The translations under genes and the position numbers were made by a program. From Streptomyces sp. BHT-5-2 (GTDB lineage: Bacteria; Actinomycetota; Actinomycetes; Streptomycetales; Streptomycetaceae), in the NCBI RefSeq assembly GCF_019774615.1, contig NZ_CP081496.1:2356001-2420000 (forward strand): a stretch of 64,000 nucleotides of DNA, in the 5' to 3' direction. Under the pieces are notes generated by a model. That model searched no databases and was not told the DNA's origin. It was given only the letters and a program-made list of their open reading frames with translations. Below, piece by piece: positions 1 to 9,895 of this stretch (position 1 is the stretch's first letter; every line of letters starts with the position of its first letter).

Positions 1-551
1 CCGCACCCGGCGCCACCCCCACCCCCGGCGGCAGCCCCGACACCGTCCCCGCGCCCGGCACCCGTTCGCCGGGCACCGGCACCGGCACCCCCGGCGACGA
101 CGGCAAGCCGCTGCCCGACGACGGCGGCGGGAACAAGAAGCGCAAGCTGCTGCTCGCCGTCTGCAAGGAGTACGAATCCGGCCGCCGCGGCGACCTGGAC
201 CGCGACACCCTGCGGCGCCTCGAAGGCACCGCCGGCGGCGCCGAGCGGGTGCACGCCTTCTGCCGCCAGTACCTCGCCCAGGCCGGCCAGCAGGGCGGCG
301 GCTCGGGTGACAACGATGGCGGAGGCGGCGGCAAGGGCGGCCACGGCGGCGGCCAGGGCGAGAACGGCGGCAACGGCGGCGGCCAGAACGGCGGCGGCAG
401 CGGCGACGAGGAGGGCGACCCGCCCCGCGCCGCCTCACCCCCGGCCGCCTCGCCCGGCCCCGGCGCGCCGACCACCGGCAGCACCCCCACACCGGCCCCC
501 TCCACGGCCGCGCCGACCCCCAGCGGAAACCTTCCCACCGGTCGGGTGTGA
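1..551 (+). CDS. C-terminal part of an unrecognised protein with a Gly/Pro-rich tail (5' end outside window)
   Basis: The reading frame is open from base 3 to the TGA at 549-551, so only the last 182 residues or so are present. A Pro/Thr/Gly linker is followed by a basic patch (NKKRKLLL), then a short alpha-helical segment containing two cysteines (AVCKEYESGRRG and HAFCRQYL), then a long Gly/Asn/Asp-rich and finally Pro/Thr/Ala-rich low-complexity tail. The tail composition is typical of actinobacterial proteins that are extracytoplasmic or attached to the envelope, but no known catalytic domain is visible. The codon bias supports real coding. I do not recognise the family, and the missing N-terminus would be needed to name it. 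Confidence 0.7.
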   Translation, partial: APGATPTPGGSPDTVPAPGTRSPGTGTGTPGDDGKPLPDDGGGNKKRKLLLAVCKEYESGRRGDLDRDTLRRLEGTAGGAERVHAFCRQYLAQAGQQGGGSGDNDGGGGGKGGHGGGQGENGGNGGGQNGGGSGDEEGDPPRAASPPAASPGPGAPTTGSTPTPAPSTAAPTPSGNLPTGRV

Positions 552-694
552 CGTTTTTCAGCCCCGTGACGCAGTAAGAAACGAGCCGACTGGTCATCGG
601 CGGCGCAAGAGCCGGGGTTCCCCCCGTACCCGTGGCTCAGCGCACCCGGCGCGGGCGGGGCTCGTTCCCCCGGCCCTGCCCGCGCCCTCCCTTC

Positions 695-738
695 GCGCCT
701 GAGCCGGCGCCACCCCTCTTTGCGCCTGAGCCGGCGCC
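695..738. repeat. 17-bp direct repeat in the intergenic region
   Basis: GCGCCTGAGCCGGCGCC occurs at 695-711 and again at 722-738, a 27-bp period. It lies in the 552-774 gap between two convergent genes. Otherwise that gap holds only GC-rich sequence with no clear promoter. Confidence 0.6.
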
Positions 739-774
739 GCTCTCGCGGATGTGGTTGCTGGCTGTGGGGGTTGC

Positions 775-1128
775 TCAATTTTCGCTTCCGTCAAAGATCT
801 TGCTCCTGGGGGCGAGTGTCGGTTTCTGGCTGTGGGTGCGGGAGTTGAGGGCTGAGCGGTCTGCTGTGGTGTAGGTCCCCGTTGGGGGGAGTCCGGCCTG
901 TTGCTGGAAGGTGCGGAGGGCGCGTTCGGTCTCGGCGGCGTAGTGGCCCGTGGGGGAGCGGGTGAAGAGGCCGAGTTGCGACAGGCGGGTCTGGAGGTCG
1001 CGGACCGCCGGGCCATGGGCGCCGGGCGCCAGTAGGGGAGCGGGGCGCGGCGGGTGGCAGGCCGTCGCCAGGGCCAGTGCGGCCAGTGCCATCAGTGCCG
1101 CCGGTCCTCGTCTTCCGCTCCGCCGCAT
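775..1128 (-). CDS. Peptidoglycan-binding lipoprotein
   Basis: The 117-residue product begins with a positively charged stretch and a hydrophobic segment ending in a lipobox (LALATAC), so it is predicted to be exported and lipidated at about Cys24. The mature part carries one PG_binding_1-type repeat ([20 protein letters not shown] ... [17 protein letters not shown]), a three-helix fold that binds peptidoglycan in cell-wall hydrolases. No hydrolase domain is present, so it is probably a wall-associated accessory protein. It is convergent with the preceding gene and divergent from the mutase gene at 1229. The ATG at 1128 is the only start that keeps the signal peptide. Confidence 0.8.
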   Translation of the reverse strand: MRRSGRRGPAALMALAALALATACHPPRPAPLLAPGAHGPAVRDLQTRLSQLGLFTRSPTGHYAAETERALRTFQQQAGLPPTGTYTTADRSALNSRTHSQKPTLAPRSKIFDGSEN

Positions 1129-1228
1129 GAACCACCCCCTTCCCGACGGTGCGTCGGGACGAACCTACGGGCATGCTGTGAATGCGGTGGAAACCGGCAC
1201 CATTCACCTGTTTGGAGGCGTAGGGGAC

Positions 1229-2809
<1,581 letters not shown>

Positions 2810-2925
2810 GGAGATGTCTTCGGGGGCGTCTCCGGGGCCGTCTTCGGTGGCGCCTTCCGAGGGGCGGCCGGGGGCCCGCCGGGTGCCGGGTGCCGGGCGT
2901 GGAACGCGTCCGCCACACTGGTGGC

Positions 2926-3138
2926 ATGTCCGCACCCCGCCGCCACTGCCCCATCTGCACCCGAGAGATCGCCGTGGTCGGCGGCCGGTACGCCCGCCAC
3001 GACCCGCCGGGGCGGCGGACCGGGATCGAGCTGATCTCCTGCCCGGGCTCGCGGCGGACGGCGCCCATGATGGCGCCCGCGGAGAAGCTCTTCGACCCGG
3101 AGGAGCCGCCGATGCCGGGACAGCAGCCGCTGTTCTGA
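2926..3138 (+). CDS. Small conserved protein with a CPIC motif
   Basis: A 70-residue product begins MSAPRRHCPICTREIAVVGG and ends in a Pro-rich tail. The CPIC pair plus a later Cys (ISCPGS) could hold a metal, but four ligands are not obvious. Codon usage is typical of the host. It follows the mutase gene on the same strand with a 116-bp gap and is convergent with the GntR gene. Function unknown. Confidence 0.6.
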   Translation: MSAPRRHCPICTREIAVVGGRYARHDPPGRRTGIELISCPGSRRTAPMMAPAEKLFDPEEPPMPGQQPLF

Positions 3139-3189
3139 CCGCGCCCCGCGGAGCGCCCGCGGCCCGCCGCCGGTGGCCGCGGACGTCGA

Positions 3190-3900
3190 CTACGGCGCCA
3201 GCACGTCGAGTTCGGCCATCGCGCCCGTCGTGATCTCCCGGGTGAGGGCCTCGGCGCGGACCGCGTCGCCGGTGCGGATCGCCTCGGCCACCTGGACGTG
3301 CAGGGTGACCGCCGCCGGGTCGGGGTCGGTGAACATCACATGGTGCTGGGTGCGGCCGGTGAGCACGGCCGCGACCACCTCGGCGAGGCGGGCGAACATC
3401 TCGTTGCCGGACGCGGTCAGCACCACCCGGTGGAACGCCATGTCGTGCACGAGGTACGCGTCGAGCTGCTGGCCGCGCGAGGTGGCCACCATCCCCATGG
3501 CGTGCTCGGTGAGTTCGGCGCACTGGGCGGGGGTGGCGTGGCGGGCGGCCAGCCCGGCCGCCACCGGCTCGACGGCCGAGCGCAGCACCGTCAGCGAACG
3601 CAGCTGCCGGGGGCGGTCCCGGCCGGCCAGCCGCCAGCCGATCACCCGCGGGTCGTAGACGTTCCACTCCTCGGTGGGGCGGACGGTCACACCGACCCGG
3701 CGCCGGGAGGCGACCAGGTGCATGGACTCCAGGACCCGGATCGCCTCGCGGATCACCGTGCGCGAGACGTCGAACCGCTCGGCCAGCTCGTCGGTGCGCA
3801 GGACCGTGCCCGGAGGGTGGTCGCCCGCGGTGATAGCGGGCCCCAGGGACTCCAGCACGCGGGCGTGCAGCCCCTTCTCCCCGTTCCCGGTCGCTTCCAT
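3190..3900 (-). CDS. gntR: GntR/FadR-family regulator of gluconate genes
   Basis: The 236-residue protein has an N-terminal winged helix (LAERFDVSRTVIREAIRVLES, about residues 35-60) and an all-helical FadR-type C-terminal domain whose acidic and His residues (VHDMAFHR, VAEAIRTGD) fit the usual metal- and ligand-binding pocket. It is divergent from gluconokinase and the GntP permease, the arrangement seen for gluconate repressors in actinobacteria, so gluconate or a phosphorylated derivative is the inferred inducer. An extended inverted repeat in the shared promoter region is the probable operator. Confidence 0.88.
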   Translation of the reverse strand: MEATGNGEKGLHARVLESLGPAITAGDHPPGTVLRTDELAERFDVSRTVIREAIRVLESMHLVASRRRVGVTVRPTEEWNVYDPRVIGWRLAGRDRPRQLRSLTVLRSAVEPVAAGLAARHATPAQCAELTEHAMGMVATSRGQQLDAYLVHDMAFHRVVLTASGNEMFARLAEVVAAVLTGRTQHHVMFTDPDPAAVTLHVQVAEAIRTGDAVRAEALTREITTGAMAELDVLAP

Positions 3901-3931
3901 GGGCCAAGCCTACGTTCCTGCCTCTCGGCCA

Positions 3932-3980
3932 ATTAAGTATGACGTTTGCGTCACAGAGTCTTGAATACGTCGTACCTAAT
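3932..3980. promoter_or_regulatory. Putative GntR operator(s) in the gntR-gntK divergent region
   Basis: TGACGTTTGCGTCA at 3940-3953 is an inverted repeat with 5-bp arms. In addition ATTAAGTATGACG (3932-3944) recurs as the inverted near-copy CGTCGTACCTAAT (3968-3980; 11 of 13 matches). Both arms lie just upstream of the regulator start and within the promoter region of gntK, which fits autoregulation and repression of the gluconate genes. Confidence 0.55.
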
Positions 3981-4101
3981 GGGTTTCAGTGGAGGGCGCA
4001 CGAGGTCGAAGTGGACAGCGTCGTACCGATACCGCCGGTACCACCCGATGGCGGCGATCCGGCACGTGATGTCCCGTACGCGAGGTATCGAGGTATTCGG
4101 G

Positions 4102-4617
4102 ATGGGCAGCGCCGACGTCATCGTCGTGATGGGTGTGGCCGGGACCGGCAAGACGACGATCGGCCCCCTGGTGGCCGACGCGCTGGGCGTCCCCTACGCC
4201 GAGGGCGACGACTTCCACCCGCCGGCCAACATCGCCAAGATGACGGCCGGTACGCCCCTGGACGACGCCGACCGCGGCCCCTGGCTCGACGCGATCGGCG
4301 CCTGGGCGCACGGCCGCGCCGGGCACGGCGGGGTGGTCAGCTGCTCCGCCCTCAAGCGCGCCTACCGCGACCGGCTGCGGGCCGCCGCCCCGGGCGTGGC
4401 CTTCCTCCACCTCGCCGGCGACCGCGCGCTGATCGAGGCGCGGATGGCCGAACGCAAGGGGCACTTCATGCCCACGGCGCTGCTGGACTCCCAGTTCGCC
4501 ACCCTCGAACCGCTCGGGCCGGACGAGGCCGGCGCGGTGGTCGACGTCTCCGGCACCCCCGAGCAGATCGCCGGACGAGCCGTCACCGCCCTGCGCCGCC
4601 CGGCCCCGGCCGCGTAA
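4102..4617 (+). CDS. gntK: Gluconokinase
   Basis: A 171-residue P-loop kinase that phosphorylates gluconate to 6-phosphogluconate for the pentose phosphate pathway. It has a Walker A loop VMGVAGTGKTT, the family motif EGDDFHPPANIAKMTAGTPLDDADRGPWL (written here as consecutive blocks EGDDFHPPANI and KMTAGTPLDD), SCSALKRAYRD and the lid-region ERKGHFMP. Length agrees with E. coli GntK (175). An upstream ATG at 3946 would add a 52-residue extension without homology that overlaps the operator, so 4102 is preferred. The permease gene follows after 112 bp and probably shares the transcript. Confidence 0.93.
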   Translation: MGSADVIVVMGVAGTGKTTIGPLVADALGVPYAEGDDFHPPANIAKMTAGTPLDDADRGPWLDAIGAWAHGRAGHGGVVSCSALKRAYRDRLRAAAPGVAFLHLAGDRALIEARMAERKGHFMPTALLDSQFATLEPLGPDEAGAVVDVSGTPEQIAGRAVTALRRPAPAA

Positions 4618-4729
4618 CCCCCGACGCGCCGGCCGGACCCGAGCCGGCCGGGCCCCGTCTCCCCCACGGGGCCCGGCCACCCCTCCCCTCCCCTCCGACA
4701 AGGGGACCCCTCCGACAAAGGGAATCGCC

Positions 4730-6208
4730 GTGGCACATCTCAGCGTCGAGATGCTCGCAGCGGACGCGACCGCGCCCATCACCTCGGCCGGTCACGCACA
4801 GCTGGGCATCGCCGTCCTGGCGGGCATCGCCGTCCTCGTCCTGCTGATCACCAAGTTCAAGCTGCACGCCTTCCTGGCGCTGATCATCGGGTCGCTGGTG
4901 CTCGGCGCGGTGGCCGGTGCCCCGATGGACAAGGCCATCGCCAGCTTCTCCACCGGGCTCGGCGCGACGGTCGCGGGCACCGGCGTGCTGATCGCGCTGG
5001 GCGCCGTCCTCGGCAGGCTGCTGGCCGACTCCGGCGGCGCGGACCAGATCGTCGACACGATCCTGACCAAGGCCGGCGGGAGGGGCAGGGCCGAAGGCCC
5101 TTCCGGGGAAGGGCGGTGGCGGGCGACGGGCGGGCCGATGCCCTGGGCGATGGTGCTGATCGCCGGGATCATCGGGCTGCCGATCTTCTTCGAGGTCGGC
5201 ATCGTGCTGCTGATCCCCGTGGTGCTGCTGGTCGCCAAGCGCGGCAACTTCTCCCTCATGCGCATCGGCATCCCGGCGCTCGCCGGCCTGTCCGTGATGC
5301 ACGGGCTGATCCCCCCGCACCCCGGGCCGCTCGCCGCCATCGACGCGGTCAAGGCCAACCTCGGCGTCACCCTGGCCCTCGGCGTCGTCATCGCCGTCCC
5401 CGCCGCGATCATCGCCGGGCCGCTCTTCTCCCGCTACGCCGCCCGCTGGGTCGACATCGCCCCGCCCGAGAAGATGCTGTTCTCGTCCGGCCGGACCCCG
5501 GACGCCGGGGCCGACGCCACCTCCGCCGACCCGGCGAAGCGCCCGGGTTTCGGCATCACCGTCGCCACCGTTCTGCTGCCGGTGGTGATGATGCTGGCCA
5601 AGGCCCTGGTGGACGTCGTGGTGGACGACCCGAAGGACTCCCTCCAGCGGGTCTTCGACATCGTCGGCTCGCCGTTGATCGCGCTGCTCACCGCCGTCGT
5701 CGTCGCGATGTTCACGCTCGGCCGGTCGGCCGGCTTCACCCGTGGCCGGATCGCGTCCACCGTCGAGTCCTCGCTCGGCCCGATCGCCGGCGTGCTGCTG
5801 ATCGTCGGCGCGGGCGGCGGTTTCAAGCAGACGCTGGTGGACTCCGGCGTCGGCCAGATGATCCTGGACGTCTCCAAGCACTGGAACATCTCCGCGCTGC
5901 TGCTCGCCTGGCTGATCGCGGTCGCGATCCGCCTCGCCACCGGCTCCGCCACGGTCGCCACGATCTCCGCCGCCGGCCTGGTCGCCCCCCTCGCCGCCCA
6001 GATGAGCACCACCCACACCGCCCTCCTCGTCCTCGCCATCGGAGCCGGCTCCCTCTTCTTCAGCCACGTCAACGACGCCGGCTTCTGGATGGTCAAGGAG
6101 TACTTCGGCATGACCGTCGGCCAGACCCTGAAGACCTGGTCCCTGATGGAGACACTGATCTCGGTGGTGGGGATCGTGGGGGTGCTGGGGCTGTCGTTGG
6201 TGGTGTAG
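4730..6208 (+). CDS. gntP: GntP-family gluconate permease
   Basis: A 492-residue integral membrane protein with about twelve to fourteen hydrophobic segments and GntP signatures (GLPIFFEVGIVLLIPVV, HGLIPPHPGPLAAID, RLATGSATVATISAAGLV, FFSHVNDAGFWMVKEYF). It imports gluconate by proton symport and supplies the kinase encoded upstream. The start is the GTG at 4730 after an AAAGGGA ribosome site. Between two conserved blocks at residues about 118-135 there is an unusual hydrophilic Gly/Arg insert (near GRGRAEGPSGEGRW). It is encoded by a stretch holding a tight inverted repeat and is absent from the homologues I remember. Confidence 0.92.
   Translation: MAHLSVEMLAADATAPITSAGHAQLGIAVLAGIAVLVLLITKFKLHAFLALIIGSLVLGAVAGAPMDKAIASFSTGLGATVAGTGVLIALGAVLGRLLADSGGADQIVDTILTKAGGRGRAEGPSGEGRWRATGGPMPWAMVLIAGIIGLPIFFEVGIVLLIPVVLLVAKRGNFSLMRIGIPALAGLSVMHGLIPPHPGPLAAIDAVKANLGVTLALGVVIAVPAAIIAGPLFSRYAARWVDIAPPEKMLFSSGRTPDAGADATSADPAKRPGFGITVATVLLPVVMMLAKALVDVVVDDPKDSLQRVFDIVGSPLIALLTAVVVAMFTLGRSAGFTRGRIASTVESSLGPIAGVLLIVGAGGGFKQTLVDSGVGQMILDVSKHWNISALLLAWLIAVAIRLATGSATVATISAAGLVAPLAAQMSTTHTALLVLAIGAGSLFFSHVNDAGFWMVKEYFGMTVGQTLKTWSLMETLISVVGIVGVLGLSLVV
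5098..5113. repeat. Short palindrome inside the gntP insert
   Basis: CCCTTCCGGGGAAGGG has 7-bp arms around GG. It lies in the segment encoding the extra hydrophilic loop of the permease, which suggests the loop arose from insertion of a small palindromic element that kept the frame. Confidence 0.5.
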
Positions 6209-6246
6209 CGGCGGCGGGGCGAGCCGCCGCCCGCCACCCGTTCCGT

Positions 6247-6289
6247 GCGGTCCGGCCCGTCGCTCGCGAAGAGCGGCGGGCCGGACCGC
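6247..6289. terminator. Bidirectional terminator between gntP and the monooxygenase gene
   Basis: GCGGTCCGGCCCG (6247-6259) pairs perfectly with CGGGCCGGACCGC (6277-6289). After one mismatch, CGCTC pairs with GAGCG around the loop GCGAA. There is no U-tract, as is usual in Streptomyces. It lies between two convergent genes. Confidence 0.8.
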
Positions 6290-6326
6290 TGTTCGGGCCC
6301 CGGGTCGGTGTTGCGGGTAGGCCGTC

Positions 6327-7931
6327 TCAGGCCGCGACCGGTGCCGCGCCGAAGTGCGTCAGGAGCGCTTCCGTGAGTGCCGCCGTCGCGGACTCCGGGG
6401 GCGCTGCCACGGCTATGTACCCGTCCGGCCGGATGAGGAAGACGCCCGGGGTCGGGCCGTAGGCCGCCCGGAGGTGGCCATCGATGTCGAGGAGGTCGGG
6501 GGTGGGGCCGGTGGTGTGGAGGATGCGGAGGGGGGTGGTGCCGGCGGCCTCGTCGACGGCGCTGGTGTCCAGGTCCGGGGCGTCCACGGCGAGCACGGTG
6601 AAGTGGGGGCCGCGGAAGAGGGCGAAAAGGTGGGTTGGGGTGCCGTCGGGGGTGGTGCAGGGGGCGTCGGGGGCGCGGTCGCCGGCGGTGAGGGCGCCGT
6701 CCGGGAGGCCGGTGCGCAGTTCGCGGGTGAGCGGGCTTTCCGGGTAGCAGATGTCGAGTTGGTGCAGGTCGCGGCCGCGGTGGAGGCTGCCCGAGCGGTG
6801 CAGGCCGGTGCTGGTCTCCAGGATGCGGGCGGCGATCGGGCGGCGCTCGGTCCCGTAGGTGTCGAGGAGGGCGTCGGGGGCACCGTGCCGGAGCACCTGG
6901 CCGAGCTTCCAGCCGAGGTTGTAGGCGTCCTGGACGCTGGTGTTGAGGCCCTGGCCGCCGGCGGGGGAGTGGATGTGCGCGGCGTCGCCGGCGAGGAACA
7001 CCCGGCCGTGGCGGTAGGCGTCGGCCATGCCCGCCTTGGGGCGGTAGAGGGAGGTCCACAGGACCTCGCGGACCTGGTCGCGGGTGAGGTGGGTGTGCTC
7101 GGCGACGAGGGCGCGGACCGCGTCGGGGGAGGTGTCCGGTTCGGCGGTGGCCGCGGCGGCGAGCATCTGGAAGCCGTCGGTGCCGGCCAGCGGGAGGAGG
7201 GAGAGGAAACCTCCGGTCGGCAGTGTCCAGCGGTGCCAGTGGTCGCGGTCCAGGCCGTCGAGGCGGACGTCGGCGAGGACCGCGTGGCCGGGGGCGAGTT
7301 CGGGGCCGCTCATGGGGACGGCGAGCTGCTTGCGGACGGTGCTGGCGCCGCCGTCGCAGGCGATGAGGTAGCGGGCGCGGACGGTGCGACGGACGGTGCC
7401 GGGGCCGGTGAGGTGGGCGGTGACGCCGTCCGCGTCCTGGGTGAACTCGGTGAGTTCGGTGGAGAGTTGGACGTCGCCGCCCAGCTCCCGGAGGCGGTCG
7501 TGGAGCAGCTCGACGTTGCGCCACTGGGGGAGCATCAGGGCGTTGGAGTAGGGGCTGGACGGGGTCGGGTCGACGCGCTCGATCATCTGGTGGGTCCGGA
7601 CGATCCGGCCGTCCTCCCAGAATCCGATGGGCGGGTAGTCGCCGCCGGCGGCCTGCGCGGCGGGGAGCACGCCGAGGTCGTCGTAGACCTCCTGGGTGCG
7701 CGGCTGGACACCGGTGCCGCGGGCGCCCCGGGAGAGGGTGGGCTGCCGTTCCACGAGCAGGGCGGTCACGCCGCGGCGGGCGAGGTCGACGGCGAGCGCG
7801 AGGCCGGTGGGGCCGGCGCCGGATATCAGGACCTCGACGGCCGGCGTGGCGGCGTCCGAGGCGGTGGCCTCAAGGTCGTCCGCGGCGGCGGAGGTGCCGG
7901 CGAAGGATTCCTTAACGTTGTTAAGTGCCAT
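6327..7931 (-). CDS. FAD-dependent aromatic hydroxylase (PheA/TfdB family)
   Basis: The 534-residue protein shows the FAD fingerprint ISGAGPTGLALAVDLARRGV near residue 37, a DG motif (LIACDGGASTVRK) and the second FAD motif VFLAGDAAHIHSPAGGQGLN, followed by a thioredoxin-like C-terminal domain. Such enzymes use NAD(P)H and O2 to hydroxylate aromatic rings, in xenobiotic catabolism or in polyketide tailoring. There is no polyketide synthase nearby. Together with its divergent TetR neighbour this points to an inducible detoxification or catabolic unit. One copy of the TetR operator overlaps codons 3-7, so repression would block initiation directly. Confidence 0.88.
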   Translation of the reverse strand: MALNNVKESFAGTSAAADDLEATASDAATPAVEVLISGAGPTGLALAVDLARRGVTALLVERQPTLSRGARGTGVQPRTQEVYDDLGVLPAAQAAGGDYPPIGFWEDGRIVRTHQMIERVDPTPSSPYSNALMLPQWRNVELLHDRLRELGGDVQLSTELTEFTQDADGVTAHLTGPGTVRRTVRARYLIACDGGASTVRKQLAVPMSGPELAPGHAVLADVRLDGLDRDHWHRWTLPTGGFLSLLPLAGTDGFQMLAAAATAEPDTSPDAVRALVAEHTHLTRDQVREVLWTSLYRPKAGMADAYRHGRVFLAGDAAHIHSPAGGQGLNTSVQDAYNLGWKLGQVLRHGAPDALLDTYGTERRPIAARILETSTGLHRSGSLHRGRDLHQLDICYPESPLTRELRTGLPDGALTAGDRAPDAPCTTPDGTPTHLFALFRGPHFTVLAVDAPDLDTSAVDEAAGTTPLRILHTTGPTPDLLDIDGHLRAAYGPTPGVFLIRPDGYIAVAAPPESATAALTEALLTHFGAAPVAA

Positions 7932-7983
7932 ACCGCGAGGCTGCCCTTAACGGCGTTAAGTTGTCAACCTTAACGGTGTTAAG
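7911..7983. promoter_or_regulatory. Three TetR operators, CTTAACGnnGTTAAG
   Basis: Perfect 15-bp inverted repeats occur at 7911-7925 (CTTAACGTTGTTAAG), 7946-7960 (CTTAACGGCGTTAAG) and 7969-7983 (CTTAACGGTGTTAAG). The first is inside the start of the monooxygenase gene. The last ends 8 bp before the ATG of the tetR gene. Start-to-start spacings are 35 and 23 bp. This is the only A/T-rich part of the region and should hold both promoters. Confidence 0.85.
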
Positions 7984-7991
7984 TTGGGGGC

Positions 7992-8681
7992 ATGGCTTCG
8001 CGCATTGACCGGGACTTGGTGGTGGCGACCGCCCTGCGGCTGCTGAACGAGGACGGGCTGGACGGGCTGCGGCTCCGGCGGATCGCCAAGGAGCTCGACG
8101 TCCAGGCGCCGGCGCTCTACTGGCACTTCAAGAACAAGCAGGAGCTGCTGGACGAGATGGCCACCGAGATCTTCCGGCGGCTCTTCCGGTCGGCGATGCC
8201 GGCCGGCGGACCCGGTCCGGACGGCCGGTGGCCGTCGTGGCAGGAGATGCTGCTGCACAGCTGCGCCGCGCTCCGCCGGGAGCTGCTCACCTACCGCGAC
8301 GGCGGGAAGGTCGTCGCCGGTACGCGGATGACGGACGACAGCTTCGCCGCCCCGATGGAACTCTTCCTCAGCCACTTCACCGCGGTCGGCTTCACCCTGG
8401 AGGAGGCGGCCCGCGCCTGGTGGACCGCGTACAACTACACGATCGGGCTGGTCATAGAGGAGCAGTCGGTGCACCCCGACCCCGCGCACCCGGAGGCCCG
8501 CGACCCGGCCTACGACCTCGACGCGCGCGAGCGCCGGCTCGGCGGGACGTACCCGCTCGCCGCGCACGCCGGCCGGACGCTCTTCGGCGGCACGGAGGAG
8601 GCGTTCGAGGCCGGGCTGCGGATCATCGTGGCGGGCATCGCGGCGGAATACGCCAACCACCCCACACGAAAGGGGCGTTGA
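7992..8681 (+). CDS. TetR-family repressor (TetR_C_1 type) of the adjacent monooxygenase
   Basis: The 229-residue protein has an N-terminal HTH of TetR class (GLRLRRIAKELDVQAPALYWHFKNKQELLDEMA region, residues about 25-57) and a C-terminal ligand domain like that of tetracycline repressors (EEAARAWWTAYNYTIGLVIEEQ). It is divergent from the FAD monooxygenase with three identical-consensus operators between them, so it most likely represses both genes and is released by the enzyme's substrate. The start is the ATG after a GGGGG ribosome site. The gene ends 14 bp from the convergent acyltransferase gene. Confidence 0.9.
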   Translation: MASRIDRDLVVATALRLLNEDGLDGLRLRRIAKELDVQAPALYWHFKNKQELLDEMATEIFRRLFRSAMPAGGPGPDGRWPSWQEMLLHSCAALRRELLTYRDGGKVVAGTRMTDDSFAAPMELFLSHFTAVGFTLEEAARAWWTAYNYTIGLVIEEQSVHPDPAHPEARDPAYDLDARERRLGGTYPLAAHAGRTLFGGTEEAFEAGLRIIVAGIAAEYANHPTRKGR

Positions 8682-8695
8682 GCCGACCCGGGGGA

Positions 8696-9895
8696 TCAGC
8701 GCCGTGGGGCGATGGCCCCGCGCAGGCGTGGTGTCAGGGGGCGTTCGACCCAGCGGTGGAGGGCCCACGCCAGGAGCAGCATCAGGCCGACGGTCAGCAG
8801 CAGCGTGGCGTACGAGGGGAGTCCGGCGCCGCGGTGGAGTGCGCCGATCACGACCCAGCCGAGGTGCTCGTGGACGAGGTAGAAGGGGTAGGTCAGCGCG
8901 CCGGCGACGGTCAGCCAGCGCCAGTCCGCCCAGCGGAACGCGCCCAGGGCGACGGCGGCGACCGCGGCGAAGCCGGCGGTGACGACGGCGATGACGACCG
9001 TCGCCGAGCGGTAGGAGAAGGCGTGCGCGGACGGCGGGTGCCAGAGGCCGGCGACCGCGTAGTGCTGTCCGATCAGCCAGCTGACCAGCACGATCGTCCA
9101 GGCGACCGGGTCCCGGTGGCCGAAGCGGTGCAGCAGGTACAGGCCGACGCCGCCGATGAAGAACGGGGCGTACTGCGGCATCAGGACGGTGTTGAGGAAC
9201 GGCTCGTGGGAGGACTGGGCCAGGGCGGCGGCCAGTGTCCAGCCGGCGCAGAAGAGGACCACCCGGCCGCGGGTGGCGCCCGGCAGGACGACGCACAGTG
9301 CGAAGAGGGCGTAGAAGCGCATCTCGGCCCAGAGCGTCCAGCAGACGCCGAGGACCCGGTGCACGCCCAGCGGGTACTGGAGCATGGTGAGGTTCGTCAG
9401 CACCTCGCTGGGCGCGAGCGCCTTGAAGGCGACCCAGGGGAGCGCGAAGACGGCGGTGACGAGGAGGATCGCCGCCCAGTAGGCGGGGTACAGGCGGCCG
9501 ATGCGGGAGGCGACGAAGGAGCGCAGGGGCCGCCCCCAGCCGCTCAGGCAGATGACGAAGCCGCTGATGACGAAGAAGATCTGGACGCCCAGGCAGCCGT
9601 AGGCGAACGCGCTGGAGAGGTAGGGGAACTGGTGGGCGGGGGAACCGCCCCAGGCCCGGGAGATGTCGCCGTTGCGGCCGCCGTAGTGGTACGCGGCGAC
9701 CATGAGGGCGGCGATCAGCCGCAGTCCGTCCAGGGCGCGCAGGCGGGCGGCGCCGCCGGTGCGGCCGCGGCCCGGTACCGGGGTGTTCCGCGCGGTGGCC
9801 GCGCCGCCTGCCGGGGTGGCGTCCGCCGGGGTGGCGTCCGCGCCGCGGTCCGGTGCCGTCCGGGGCGCCCCGGACGGCGGAGAGGTGGTGGTCAT
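8696..9895 (-). CDS. Acyltransferase family 3 membrane protein (O-acyltransferase)
   Basis: The 399-residue protein has a Pro/Ala/Thr-rich cytoplasmic leader of about 50 residues, then about ten transmembrane segments of the Acyl_transf_3 family: RALDGLRLIAALMVAAYHYG near the start with the family His, then FFVISGFVICLSGW and RIGRLYPAYWAA. These proteins transfer acetyl or other acyl groups across the membrane to glycans. It is the last gene of a tightly coupled three-gene unit (ATGA overlap with the upstream polysialyltransferase-like gene), so acylation of the glycopolymer made by this cluster is the natural role. Confidence 0.85.
   Translation of the reverse strand: MTTTSPPSGAPRTAPDRGADATPADATPAGGAATARNTPVPGRGRTGGAARLRALDGLRLIAALMVAAYHYGGRNGDISRAWGGSPAHQFPYLSSAFAYGCLGVQIFFVISGFVICLSGWGRPLRSFVASRIGRLYPAYWAAILLVTAVFALPWVAFKALAPSEVLTNLTMLQYPLGVHRVLGVCWTLWAEMRFYALFALCVVLPGATRGRVVLFCAGWTLAAALAQSSHEPFLNTVLMPQYAPFFIGGVGLYLLHRFGHRDPVAWTIVLVSWLIGQHYAVAGLWHPPSAHAFSYRSATVVIAVVTAGFAAVAAVALGAFRWADWRWLTVAGALTYPFYLVHEHLGWVVIGALHRGAGLPSYATLLLTVGLMLLLAWALHRWVERPLTPRLRGAIAPRR

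Noticed and set aside
6327..7931. Monooxygenase as part of a polyketide biosynthesis cluster
   Set aside because: No ketosynthase, acyl carrier protein or cyclase within the window; the TetR pair stands alone.
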